NCBI GenBank assembly: GCA_963677225.1
Contig: OY781923.1
Coordinates: 1,178,001 to 1,242,000 of the forward strand
Source of the DNA: SABI01 sp028532915
GTDB lineage: Bacteria; Spirochaetota; Spirochaetia; Sphaerochaetales; Sphaerochaetaceae
Length of the DNA: 64,000 nucleotides
Direction of reading: 5' to 3'
The position numbers and the translations under genes are program-made. The notes below the pieces were generated by a model. That model was not told the origin of the DNA. It saw only the letters and a program-made list of their open reading frames with translations, and ran no database searches. Shown here piece after piece: positions 1-8,354 of this stretch (positions within the stretch are counted from its first letter, which is position 1; each line of letters opens with the position of its first letter).

Positions 1-893
1 GATGTGAGTGCGTCATAGACATCAACCAGGGCCACGATCCTGCCGCTTACCGGAATCTGATTTCCAACGAGGGCATTGGGGTAGCCCGATCCGTCGAACT
101 TTTCGTGGTGGGTAAGGGCAATCTCAAGAGCCTTTCTCAGAAAGGAATTCTCCCCGAGCATCGACATCGTCTTCTCAATCGCATTGGCCCCCAAAATAGT
201 ATGGGTCTTCATGATTATCATCTCATCATCTGTGAGTTTTCCCGGTTTCAGCAGTATCTTGTCGGGGATGGCAACCTTTCCGATATCATGGAGTGCTGAA
301 GCCTGCGACAATAGCTGGGCCTCTTGCAGACTCAGTTCATCAGGATATCTTCGAGATAGTTCCTCGGCGAGTATGGAACAGTAGTTCTGAGTTTTGAAGA
401 TATGTGCTCCGGTGGTTTCATCCCTCGATTCTGCAAGATAGGCTACCGTCTGAACTACCGTATCACGGGTATGCACGAGCTCTTTCGTTCTCTGGGCCAC
501 AAGAAGTTCAAGATTCTTCCTGTGTGAATCGAGTTCAAGGTGAAGCTGAACTCTCCGTTTGACCAGTTCTGTGTTGAATGGTTTGGTTATATAATCTACA
601 GCTCCCAATGCGAATCCTCTGATCTGATCTTCCGCCTGGTCCATTCCGGTGGTGAATATAACGGGGATGCTGTCGAGTTTCGGATCTCTCGATAGAATCT
701 CCATGAATTGATACCCATTCATTCCGGGGAGGATCGCATCGAGTATGATGAGATCAGGTTTATCCTTTTTGAGGATCTGAAGAGCTTTTTCGGCATCGAT
801 TGCGATGAGCAGGTCATAATCAGTTCCAAGAGCGGAAACCAGAAGATCAATGTGAAAAGGAGAATCTTCTACTATCAGAATCTTGTAGGTCAT
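1..893 (-). CDS. Response regulator with HD-GYP phosphodiesterase domain (C-terminus cut by window edge)
   Basis: 297 codons are visible. Residues 1-120 are a CheY-like receiver: acidic pair near residues 9-10, phospho-acceptor Asp52 in LIILDAILPG, and Lys in the TKPF motif. The second part is an HD-GYP domain with HDIGK and HHEKFDGSGYP, the metal-binding signature of cyclic-di-GMP phosphodiesterases. A short helix containing QRTKEL links the two. The likely role is phosphorylation-controlled c-di-GMP degradation in the cytoplasm. The ATG at 893-891 has AGGAG 7 bases upstream, inside the end of the hybrid kinase gene, whose stop lies 10 bases away. The two genes therefore form one operon and the kinase is the natural phosphate donor (inference). 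The reading frame runs off base 1, so the end of the HD-GYP domain is not seen. Confidence 0.93.
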   Translation of the reverse strand, partial: MTYKILIVEDSPFHIDLLVSALGTDYDLLIAIDAEKALQILKKDKPDLIILDAILPGMNGYQFMEILSRDPKLDSIPVIFTTGMDQAEDQIRGFALGAVDYITKPFNTELVKRRVQLHLELDSHRKNLELLVAQRTKELVHTRDTVVQTVAYLAESRDETTGAHIFKTQNYCSILAEELSRRYPDELSLQEAQLLSQASALHDIGKVAIPDKILLKPGKLTDDEMIIMKTHTILGANAIEKTMSMLGENSFLRKALEIALTHHEKFDGSGYPNALVGNQIPVSGRIVALVDVYDALT

Positions 894-903
894 GACTTAG
901 CTC

Positions 904-3900
904 CTATGGTTCGAGATCGCCGATCATTTCGCCAACGTAGATTTCGGCTTTCTGATAATCATATAACCTGATAGTATTACGTATCACTGTCATTTTTTCT
1001 TTATACCCTTCTTCGAAGCGCAGCTGATTCAACTCTTCGACTGTCGAATTGATGCTGTTTCTGTTACCCGTTCTCAGATCCTGCTGCAGCTTCGACAAAA
1101 TCTCAAGCAGCCTGTTCAGCCCGATATCCTCTTTTTCCAAGATAGCAGGTTCTTCCTCTTTGATACAATAGGGAGAATGTTCGATCGATTGGATGACGAT
1201 GGCGAATTCCTTCATGAAGGAATGCTGAATCTCCGCATAATACTCGTATTCCATATCAGGAATCATCTTCTCGAGGTCAGATGCAAGTCTCGAAAGTTTC
1301 ATGGCTCCCAGATTGGCAGCGACACTCTTGATTGAATGAACAAAACGGATCCTTTCCGTCTCCTTTTCTGCTGTATCATTATAGATTCGAGCATAATCAT
1401 GATATTCATCATAGAACTGATTCAGAAGTTTTATATAAAGTTCTTTATCATTTTGAAGATTCTTCAGTGCCCTGTTTGTATCGATTCCCGTCAGAGGATT
1501 CATTATAGAGGACTCATCATTGATTTCGATCCGGTTCTGTCTGGGACTGAGATACATTTCAGAAGGTAAAAACTGCAGAAGCGATCCATACAGCTGTTCA
1601 GCCTTGACCGGTTTTTCGAGATAGTCGTCCATTTTTGCTATGAGGCACTTTTCTCTCTCTCCGGGAGCAACATTCCCAGTCATTGCGATGATCGGTACTT
1701 TTGATTTTTTTTTATCACCTAAGGCCCGAATACGGGCGCAGGTCTCATACCCGTCGATCTTCGGCATCTGGATATCGAGAAGTACGATGTCATAATTATT
1801 CTGTTTCACCATCTCTACAGCCGTAAGCCCGTTGTCGGTATGGTCTCCATGAATACCGACCTTATCGAAATGATACATGATAATCTCTCTGTTGATCGCG
1901 ATATCATCGACGATCAGGATATCAAGTCCGGAGAGGACTTTGAAATCATCATACACCAATGCCTTTTCAATAGACATTCTGTCCATCTTTGTCTTTAATT
2001 GTTCATAGAGGAAATTTTCATCTACGGGATAGAGAAGGTATCCGTCGAACGGACAGTTTGCGCTTTCGGCAGTGAGATCGGGTGAAACATGTGAGGTGAG
2101 AAAGAGAAGATGATGAAAGAACCTGCCGCTGGTTTTACATGAGAGAAGGTAGGTATTGATCTGGTCATCTATAAATGAAGAGTCTATGAAACAGACAGAA
2201 TAAGGGTTTTCTGCATCAATGAGCTGTGAGACCTTTTCTTTCAATTTGTTACGAGTCTGGACCGTATCGATCTGAAAACCCCAGGCGTTGAGTAGTGAAG
2301 TGAGCTCTTTCATTTTTTCAAGGTCGGCTTGTGCTATCAGGACCTTCTTATCTTTCCATGACGGATCACCCGACAGGTAAGATTCCTCCTGAGCAATTAC
2401 CTGAAGGGGTAAAGTACAGGTGAACGTGCTTCCTTTCATGTATTCACTTTCCACGTTGATCGTTCCGCCCATCGCACCGACGAGCCATTGGACAATCGGC
2501 AGGCCTAAACCTGAACTTTCCAGAGTCTGGCGGGAACTGTCATCTATCTGGAAGTACGGTTCAAAGATCTTTTCGAGATCTGCTTCTTTGATCCCGATGC
2601 CGGTATCTTCCACCATAATTGAAGCTGTGATCTGATTGCTATCGGAATTGACAAGTTTTGTCGAAATTCGGATCGATCCGGTTTCGGTATATTTAATGGC
2701 ATTGCTTACCAGATTGGAGACAATCTGGCTGATCCTTACCGCATCGCCGTACAGTGATTTGTTCAGATTCTCATCTTCGACAAATTCCATGGTGAGCTCT
2801 TTGTCATCGGCGAATACTCTCAGGGAGTCTATGACCTGCAGGATGATCTCAGAAAGAGAGAATTTGGATAGATGCAGGTCCACCACATGATCGTTCATCC
2901 GTGAAAAATCAAGAACATCCCGGATGAGATTCAAAAGGAATTCACTGTTGGACCTGATAATTTTCGAATAGCGCTTTTGAGTAGCATCAAGGTCTGTATC
3001 CATAAGCATCTGATTAATTCCGATAATCGAATTTATCGAGTTCCTGATTTCATGGCTCATCTTTGCGAAAAAAGAATTAAGTTCACGATTTATCTGTTCT
3101 CGTTCCGATGCGAGAGATTCAGCCTTGTCCCGCATCTCATTGAGGAGCAGCGTGTTCTCTTTTCTGGCAAGGGTCTCACCGATGGTGTTCGCATAGAATC
3201 TGAGCAGGCGCCGTTCGTCGTTTGTCCAGCTCATGTTGCTTGTGACAGCATCGAAACCGATGAAACCGAACACTTTCTTATGTCCGATGATGGGGGTGAC
3301 AAGAACAGATTTTATCTGCTGCGCCTGCAGCAGCTTCTGCTCTGCCTTCCAATTGGATTCGAGGCTGTCGATGTCGTGGATGTATAATTCTTTTCCTTTG
3401 TTTATGGTGGATACCCAGTTGGGGAACATCCTCTGGGGAAGCTGCTGCAGATTCTCTATCTGAGAGGTGATGCCTGAAGCCACCCATTCATGGGTGTTGT
3501 CCATCGTCTTTTCCTGGCGGAACATGAATACATATGCTCTGTCTGCTCCGGAGAAAGTCCCGAGCGTGATCAGCGCATTGTTTATCGTAGAGTTGAATGT
3601 GATCTCGTCGCTTATGAGCATCTTAGTGGTCATATCGAAAAGGATATCCTCGAATATTTTCTTTCTTTCAAGCAGCCGTTGGGTTGATATGATGCCGGAT
3701 ATTTCGGTAATTGCAGCAATATACAGTTTTTCACTGCGGATATGTTCGAGTACGGAGTTTGTGACATTCACGCGGAAATGCTTTTTCTGCTTTGTCACGA
3801 TCGTCGTTTCATAGGTTTGGCTTGCGGTGGCAGTTTTAAGGAACTCGTGTACCTGTTTTCCTACAATCTCGTCCATCTTGAATCCTGTCATTCGTTCGAA

Positions 3901-4689
3901 CAGAGAGTTTGCAGAAATGATGATTCCTTTCTCATCGTATACAAGGATTCCCTGATAGAAATCTTTCAGAGGTCTGCTGGAAAAATCTATTTCACTGGTG
4001 ATATCCTTAATATTCAGAATATAATGGAACAATTGACCGGAAGAAATTTTCTGTCCGTTGATTTTAAGCCGTCTGGGGTTCTGGATATCAGGGGAATAAT
4101 AGATCATCGAGGAGCTCTCTCCGTCATCTTTGATCCCGAGCAGCAGGTTGTTTACCGGCCGTGCGAAATTGGGGCCGAAGACCTCCTTGAGAGTATGTCC
4201 CATCAGTTCTTTCCGGGATTTAGACAAAATATCTTCATCTGTCGAAAATTCGATGTTTCTGATGATCAGGTATTCATCAAGCAGCAGCAGAATATCGTAC
4301 TGGTACTTAGTTATCTGTTCCCTGAGATTATATGAATAGTGTTCGATTGATGTATCTTTGATAATTATCAGAAGTTCATCGGGAATCTCTGTTGAAAGGT
4401 AGGTTACCGATAATTGTCTGCCGGTAGTGGAGCGAAGACCGTCTTCGACAAAAGGAACCGACCTCAGCGATGCGGCATGAAAGAGTTTCTTCCATGGAAG
4501 GTGTCTTTTGCACGATGATATCACTTTCTCTACCGGTTTGTTGGTGACAGAAGAGAGATTCAGACCCATCAGGCCGAGAGCCTCATCATTTGCGAATTTG
4601 ATTACTTTGATTTTACCGATAGAGTCTATAGTACATCTGATGAAGGCGACCGAAGGTGAATTGCCTTCATGTGCCAGGTGTCGAAACAT
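904..4689 (-). CDS. Hybrid sensor histidine kinase (PAS-GAF-HisKA-HATPase-REC-HPt)
   Basis: About 1261 residues, with no membrane segment seen, so probably a cytoplasmic sensor. Residue numbers below count from the longer frame starting at 4725. PAS-like regions cover about 20-345 (GFKMDEIVGK is typical) and a GAF-like domain about 360-520. HisKA has the H-box MSHEIRNS with His near 558. The ATPase has N-box NLVSNAIKY, G1 VEDTGIGI and G2 SSGLGLPIV. About 795-910 is a receiver-like segment with a degenerate acidic pocket. A canonical receiver follows (LIVDDIAINRE, LLDIQMPKIDG, LEKPVKAE), then an HPt domain with His in VHSIKSVAANLG. Start choice: a sigma70-like promoter at 4759-4731 would initiate near base 4724. 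The ATG at 4725 has no Shine-Dalgarno, whereas the in-frame ATG at 4689 follows GGGAGAGGG. I therefore prefer 4689. It is cotranscribed with the HD-GYP regulator downstream. Confidence 0.93.
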   Translation of the reverse strand: MFRHLAHEGNSPSVAFIRCTIDSIGKIKVIKFANDEALGLMGLNLSSVTNKPVEKVISSCKRHLPWKKLFHAASLRSVPFVEDGLRSTTGRQLSVTYLSTEIPDELLIIIKDTSIEHYSYNLREQITKYQYDILLLLDEYLIIRNIEFSTDEDILSKSRKELMGHTLKEVFGPNFARPVNNLLLGIKDDGESSSMIYYSPDIQNPRRLKINGQKISSGQLFHYILNIKDITSEIDFSSRPLKDFYQGILVYDEKGIIISANSLFERMTGFKMDEIVGKQVHEFLKTATASQTYETTIVTKQKKHFRVNVTNSVLEHIRSEKLYIAAITEISGIISTQRLLERKKIFEDILFDMTTKMLISDEITFNSTINNALITLGTFSGADRAYVFMFRQEKTMDNTHEWVASGITSQIENLQQLPQRMFPNWVSTINKGKELYIHDIDSLESNWKAEQKLLQAQQIKSVLVTPIIGHKKVFGFIGFDAVTSNMSWTNDERRLLRFYANTIGETLARKENTLLLNEMRDKAESLASEREQINRELNSFFAKMSHEIRNSINSIIGINQMLMDTDLDATQKRYSKIIRSNSEFLLNLIRDVLDFSRMNDHVVDLHLSKFSLSEIILQVIDSLRVFADDKELTMEFVEDENLNKSLYGDAVRISQIVSNLVSNAIKYTETGSIRISTKLVNSDSNQITASIMVEDTGIGIKEADLEKIFEPYFQIDDSSRQTLESSGLGLPIVQWLVGAMGGTINVESEYMKGSTFTCTLPLQVIAQEESYLSGDPSWKDKKVLIAQADLEKMKELTSLLNAWGFQIDTVQTRNKLKEKVSQLIDAENPYSVCFIDSSFIDDQINTYLLSCKTSGRFFHHLLFLTSHVSPDLTAESANCPFDGYLLYPVDENFLYEQLKTKMDRMSIEKALVYDDFKVLSGLDILIVDDIAINREIIMYHFDKVGIHGDHTDNGLTAVEMVKQNNYDIVLLDIQMPKIDGYETCARIRALGDKKKSKVPIIAMTGNVAPGEREKCLIAKMDDYLEKPVKAEQLYGSLLQFLPSEMYLSPRQNRIEINDESSIMNPLTGIDTNRALKNLQNDKELYIKLLNQFYDEYHDYARIYNDTAEKETERIRFVHSIKSVAANLGAMKLSRLASDLEKMIPDMEYEYYAEIQHSFMKEFAIVIQSIEHSPYCIKEEEPAILEKEDIGLNRLLEILSKLQQDLRTGNRNSINSTVEELNQLRFEEGYKEKMTVIRNTIRLYDYQKAEIYVGEMIGDLEP

Positions 4690-4730
4690 TTTATTCCCTC
4701 TCCCTCTGCCAGTTCCTCCCGACATAGTTT

Positions 4731-4759
4731 ATAGTAATTTATATTTAAAGTGAGTTCAA
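4731..4759 (-). promoter_or_regulatory. Sigma70-type promoter of the hybrid kinase operon
   Basis: On the minus strand TTGAAC (4759-4754) is followed after exactly 17 bases by TACTAT (4736-4731). Initiation would fall near 4724, which excludes the upstream ATG at 4725 and favours the ATG at 4689. Confidence 0.6.
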
Positions 4760-4836
4760 TAAAAATGTGATGCAGATTGATTCGATTTTATGGTAGACTG
4801 GGCCGGTGATGCTGTTGTTCTAAAAATTATTAGTAT

Positions 4837-5154
4837 CTAAATACCTAATATCTCAGATATTTTATCAATATTTTCCTCATTTGTTTTCTGCAGTTCGCAG
4901 TAGATAAGAAACAGTCTTTTCTGTTTCAAAGGAAAACTGTCGATATCCTGAAGCAGTATTTCAACAGGTACACCGATTTTCTGTGCAATCAGGGAGACTT
5001 CCATTGCTTTGGGAATTCTGTTGAGGGACCGTTGCACCTTTATCAGTTCGTAGTTCAAGCCCGCCCGGGATGCAAATTCTTTCAAGGTCTTATTCGGATC
5101 TCTATACTTGTCAAAGCGTTTCCAGAATAAATATCCTTCTTCTAAATAATCCAT
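4837..5154 (-). CDS. Small HTH-type protein, paralogue A
   Basis: 105 residues. The core LNYELIKVQRSLNRIPKA is shared almost word for word with the next gene (LNYEIIKVQRSLGRMPRA), and both open with a Phe-Trp-x-Arg segment. The pattern (helix, AGLNYE turn, recognition-like helix, then IAQKIGVPVEILL) resembles XRE/Cro-type HTH proteins, in which small hydrophobics recur before a 'gvs...Ll' helix. That assignment rests on pattern only. The C-terminal 35 residues differ from paralogue B. GGGGAG lies about 10 bases upstream of the ATG. The surrounding DNA is clearly more AT-rich than the neighbouring genes, which may indicate a different origin. A DNA-binding regulator is likely; its target is unknown. 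Confidence 0.7.
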   Translation of the reverse strand: MDYLEEGYLFWKRFDKYRDPNKTLKEFASRAGLNYELIKVQRSLNRIPKAMEVSLIAQKIGVPVEILLQDIDSFPLKQKRLFLIYCELQKTNEENIDKISEILGI

Positions 5155-5452
5155 AAAACAATAGCTCCCCTGTCTTGCACGAAATTAGTCGAAAAAATGC
5201 AGAAAGTAATCTGGATTCAGATACTGTGCTTTTTCCTATATAATAATGTTTGTGACATAATAAGCATGTATTATAACGAAAAATATCAAAATTGTCTCTT
5301 ATGTTGAACTATTTTTCTTGTATTTTCCTACAACAAAATGTAAATAATCTGTTAAATGACAGATTATCTGTACATATCTGGCACTCATTGTCCGAATTCC
5401 AGATATTTTGTGCATCGAATGCATGATATGAAAGTGAACTGATGTGTGTGGT
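5155..5452. other. AT-rich intergenic stretch between the two HTH paralogues
   Basis: About 300 bases, strongly AT-rich, with no convincing coding frame. A 60-codon frame on the minus strand has no Shine-Dalgarno and no recognisable composition. It should hold the promoter of the 4837-5154 gene, but no confident -35/-10 pair was found. Confidence 0.6.
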
Positions 5453-5824
5453 TCAGGCTTCTTTGCTGACAGGCCGTTCACCGGGCATCAGCATATTTTC
5501 TATCATATGAATCATATGTTTTGGAGATCCGGCTATGAGCTCGAGAAGGTTCAGAACCTTCTCATCTTCTTTGGACCTTCCGACTCTGAGCTCGTCGATT
5601 GCGTTCTCGCATACTCCGAGAACCAGCCACTGCATCGGTACATTCAAAGCGCATGCGATTTTCGCGGCTTCTTCCGCCCGCGGCATTCTTCCTAAGGAGC
5701 GTTGAACCTTGATAATCTCATAATTCAGACCAGCTTTTTGAGCAACAGATTTCAGTGAACCGTCGATTCCCTGAACTGCATCAACACGATTCCAAAAATT
5801 GTTTCCTTCATATTCGCCTAACAT
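5453..5824 (-). CDS. Small HTH-type protein, paralogue B
   Basis: 123 residues from the ATG at 5824, chosen because the alignment with paralogue A begins there (MLGEYEGNNFWNRVD against MDYLEEGYLFWKRFD). The longer open frame from a TTG at 5905 adds a hydrophobic, AT-rich stretch absent from A. The central HTH-like region carries AGLNYEIIKVQRSLGRMPRA followed by AAKIACALNVPMQWLVLG, an XRE-like pattern. The C-terminal third is a separate helical segment. A and B are tandem paralogues on the same strand, separated by about 300 AT-rich bases. They may cross-regulate or form heterodimers (speculative). Confidence 0.7.
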   Translation of the reverse strand: MLGEYEGNNFWNRVDAVQGIDGSLKSVAQKAGLNYEIIKVQRSLGRMPRAEEAAKIACALNVPMQWLVLGVCENAIDELRVGRSKEDEKVLNLLELIAGSPKHMIHMIENMLMPGERPVSKEA

Positions 5825-5980
5825 ACGACATATTTTTAACGAAATAATGTCGTATGTCAAAGAGTAATCTGCCGATAGCGGAAGAAATAATATATCAGTT
5901 AACAAAAGGTAACCAAATAAGCAAATAATTTACAAACTATCCTGCTTAGATGTATGAAATAAGTATTAAAGTTGTTCTAA

Positions 5981-6910
5981 TCAATAATCTTTCGCTTTTA
6001 CTTCGATCCTGACAGGATGGTGGTCAGATGGTGTGAAAGAGAGGTCATCTGTCTTAATATCTAACATTTCTACATTGTCACTTATTACAAAAGCATCGAT
6101 GATGAGCGTATAGTTTTCTCCCTTCTGATAGGGCTGTTCAGCCGTCCTGACTGTAGAGGTTGAGGGATCTGCCACCCATCGTAGATTTTCTTGAGTTCGG
6201 GAAAAATCTGGTAGAGGACGAACCCAGAACAGGTCTTCATCTCTAGTCGAGTATGGGCCGAAATCGCTTTCTACGATCTTCATGTTCCAATCGCCTCCAA
6301 CTACCACGTGGTATCCGGCTTTCCGTTCGGATAGTGCGAAATCGAAAACCTGACTGAGCTGCTTTTCCCGAATCGACACGCTTTTATCATTGAATGCCGA
6401 AAGATGGATGTTGATCAGCGACCACAGGACATTGTCATGTTCGAGATGAATCACATGCATCCTGTATTCTTTTCTGAATACCTGAAGAAGAAAATCAGGT
6501 TCATCTTCCAGAGGATGCGAGGTGCACATATCGATAGGAATCGTGCTCGCAGTGGCGTTACCCATACGGATCGAAAATGGCGGCGGGATCAGTTTCGTTC
6601 TCAGATCATCAGTGTAAGTCCACTGATAATCATCGAACTGTTGTACGAAAAGTCCCATCACATCTGTTGAATAGGTGATCCATGAGGCATATGGCACTTC
6701 CTGAAGCATCATGATGTCAGCTTCTGACCCATTCAGATATTCCTCTATCTTTTTCAGATTGTCGGCAACAGATTCTCTGGAAGGGGGGCGCAGCTGCTTT
6801 CCGTGATCGAAAAGAAAATCAGAGTCCTCTCCCATTCCCGCATAGCCGATATTCCATGTGAGAATCTGAAGAGCTTTGGTACTTTTGTCTGTTATACTTT
6901 TCCCGGTCAC
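5981..6910 (-). CDS. Endonuclease/exonuclease/phosphatase (EEP) family protein
   Basis: 309 residues from a GTG at 6910. EEP-fold motifs appear in order: ILTWNIGYAG, MMLQEVPYAS, VVVGGDWNM and the C-terminal SDHHPVRIEV, which carry the metal-binding Asn/Glu, the Asp-x-Asn pair and the catalytic His. The family hydrolyses phosphodiester or phosphomonoester bonds in nucleic acids, inositol lipids or sphingomyelin. The substrate here cannot be told. The GTG has no Shine-Dalgarno. In-frame codons upstream (7021-6911) encode a strongly hydrophobic helix (VIIVLLLIILIYIGIVF) and are preceded by a perfect AAGGAGG at 7033-7027. The real protein is therefore probably membrane-anchored and about 37 residues longer, using CTG at 7021 or another non-standard start. 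A terminator at 7102-7071 separates it from the upstream gene. Confidence 0.85.
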   Translation of the reverse strand: MTGKSITDKSTKALQILTWNIGYAGMGEDSDFLFDHGKQLRPPSRESVADNLKKIEEYLNGSEADIMMLQEVPYASWITYSTDVMGLFVQQFDDYQWTYTDDLRTKLIPPPFSIRMGNATASTIPIDMCTSHPLEDEPDFLLQVFRKEYRMHVIHLEHDNVLWSLINIHLSAFNDKSVSIREKQLSQVFDFALSERKAGYHVVVGGDWNMKIVESDFGPYSTRDEDLFWVRPLPDFSRTQENLRWVADPSTSTVRTAEQPYQKGENYTLIIDAFVISDNVEMLDIKTDDLSFTPSDHHPVRIEVKAKDY

Positions 6911-7070
6911 GGGAATTTCGTATGTCCGGCTGGTTCTGAACAGTCTGTTGGCGCAGAAAACGATGCCGATGTAGATCAGAATTATCAGGAGAAGGACGAT
7001 AATGACGGCATCGGCTGACAGTGACCTCCTTCATATTCTGATAGTACGGTGTATTGCCCGAGCGAGCAAT

Positions 7071-7102
7071 CAAAAAAAATGCCTCCGATGAATCAGAGGC
7101 AT
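7071..7102 (-). terminator. Rho-independent terminator of the 7157-7561 gene
   Basis: ATGCCTC (7079-7085) pairs with GAGGCAT (7096-7102) around a 10-base loop. The A-run at 7072-7079 becomes a U-run on the minus-strand transcript. Confidence 0.85.
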
Positions 7103-7156
7103 ATACAACATGGAGGTCTTTCAGGTTTCCATTAGTTGCAAATATCTACATAACTG

Positions 7157-7561
7157 TCAGGCAACCCGGATGGGGTTCGATATCTTCGAAATGAACTGAC
7201 CCAGTCCTTTGCCGTAGGTGGCAGCATAGTTGATCGCAGCCGCCTGAGCGCTGATTCTCTCATCCTTTGCAAGGAGGAAGTACCAGTGGTCTGAAATGGC
7301 AAAGAATAGCTGAGAGTCGCTCATATCAGGGAAAGATGCTCGAACGTTCCACATCTGAGCAACCTGCATGATCGGGCGGTATACGTTCTCAAGCCAAGAG
7401 AAAATCGCATCATCATCTGTGATGGTCCAGGGAATATTCTGATTGATCAGATATTTGTGGACCTCGATCTGGCTGGTGAGCAACGGCAAGTCGCTTTCAC
7501 CGAATGCACCGTTGGTGCTCGAAAGTATGAAGCTTTGTTCCTGTGTTAATTTTGTCTTCAT
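7157..7561 (-). CDS. Conserved-looking hypothetical protein, 134 residues
   Basis: I do not recognise the family. The start at 7561 is fixed by AAGGAG nine bases upstream. The longer open frame begins in basic, low-complexity leader sequence and is rejected. The protein is soluble and mixed alpha/beta, with Trp-rich central motifs (NIPWTITDD, FSWLENVYRP, SDHWYFLLAKDE), no signal peptide and no membrane segment. A perfect hairpin, GACGGC-ATAA-GCCGTC on the transcript (plus strand 7575-7590), sits directly before the Shine-Dalgarno. A clear terminator follows the gene, so it is a single-gene transcription unit with its own control. It is divergent from the rubrerythrin-like gene. Confidence 0.75.
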   Translation of the reverse strand: MKTKLTQEQSFILSSTNGAFGESDLPLLTSQIEVHKYLINQNIPWTITDDDAIFSWLENVYRPIMQVAQMWNVRASFPDMSDSQLFFAISDHWYFLLAKDERISAQAAAINYAATYGKGLGQFISKISNPIRVA

Positions 7562-7574
7562 AATATATCTCCTT

Positions 7575-7590
7575 GACGGCTTATGCCGTC
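7575..7590 (-). promoter_or_regulatory. 5'-UTR hairpin abutting the Shine-Dalgarno
   Basis: A perfect 6-bp GC-rich stem with a 4-base loop lies immediately upstream of AAGGAG of the 7157-7561 gene. It could act as an mRNA stabiliser or protein-binding site (inference). Confidence 0.5.
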
Positions 7591-7785
7591 TTCTCTTCTT
7601 CTTTACATCTATAGTATCTACAAAAGTGAGAAGATAGGCAATACTTTTCAGAAATAAAGTAAAGAAATTTCTTGACAAATAGCGAATTCTACCCTTATGT
7701 GAAAAAAGTGTTAAAAAAAATTAAAAAGTAGCAAATAATTACCTATTTTCGTAAGAGTTTAACTTGGTAGTTAAGGATTTAATTC

Positions 7786-7814
7786 TTGCGTACCCTTTGT
7801 ATACTTGTTACAAT
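7786..7814 (+). promoter_or_regulatory. Sigma70-type promoter for the rubrerythrin-like gene
   Basis: TTGCGT (7786-7791), 17-base spacer, TACAAT (7809-7814). An inverted repeat TTAACT-tggt-AGTTAA (7759-7774) lies 11 bases upstream of the -35 and could bind a regulator. Confidence 0.6.
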
Positions 7815-7844
7815 GAATCAATCCATTCTTGAAGGAGATGAATG

Positions 7845-8327
7845 ATGAATATTTTCGAAATCGCTATTCAGATGGAAATTGAGGGCGCATCTTATTATAC
7901 GAAGATGGCGGGTCAGGCGGAAGATGAAGGATTGAAGTCGATTTTCTCGTTATTGGCGGCCGATGAAAAAAAGCATCAGGCAATATTCGAGGCACTGCAG
8001 TCTGATGCCGCAATTCCTTCCGATTCTCTTTCTTCGGGAAAGACCGATATGAAACAGATACTCTCCACATTCTCCAGCGAGTTCAAGCAGAAGGAAAAAA
8101 CTCATCTGCAGGCATACGAGAGTGCCCTCGAGATCGAGCTGAAGAGTATCGAATTCTACAGTGAGTACCTTGCTTCTCTTGAAGATACCAGAGAACGGGA
8201 AGTTCTCAATTTTATCATTCAGGAAGAACGAAAGCATTATGACCTGATAGATACCATCATCGTTATGATAAACCGTCCGAATTCATGGGTTGAAGATGCT
8301 GAGTTCGGTCAGCGGGAAAGATATTGA
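7845..8327 (+). CDS. Rubrerythrin/ferritin-like diiron protein
   Basis: 160 residues forming one four-helix ferritin-like domain. The paired metal-ligand motifs are visible: MEIEGASYY with DEKKHQ in the first half, and EIELKSIEFY with EERKHYD in the second. No C-terminal rubredoxin Cys4 knuckle is present, so this is the short 'erythrin-like' type. The family handles peroxide or iron in anaerobes. Two ATGs are adjacent (7842 and 7845); AAGGAG at 7832-7837 is better spaced for the second. The TIR-like and acetyltransferase genes follow on the same strand with short gaps, so a three-gene operon is possible. Confidence 0.85.
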   Translation: MNIFEIAIQMEIEGASYYTKMAGQAEDEGLKSIFSLLAADEKKHQAIFEALQSDAAIPSDSLSSGKTDMKQILSTFSSEFKQKEKTHLQAYESALEIELKSIEFYSEYLASLEDTREREVLNFIIQEERKHYDLIDTIIVMINRPNSWVEDAEFGQRERY

Positions 8328-8354
8328 ACAATCTAGAAGAAGAAAGGAAGCCGC

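Noticed and set aside
3742..4335. 197-codon plus-strand frame
   Set aside because: Antisense to the PAS region of the hybrid kinase; Cys/Phe-rich shadow translation.
5299..5481. 60-codon minus-strand frame between the HTH paralogues
   Set aside because: Overlaps the end of paralogue B, lacks a Shine-Dalgarno and has no paralogue or motif.
7672..7700. TTGACA at 7672 as a rightward promoter
   Set aside because: The -10 at 17-18 bases (TTATGT/TATGTG) is poor and a better promoter lies at 7786-7814.
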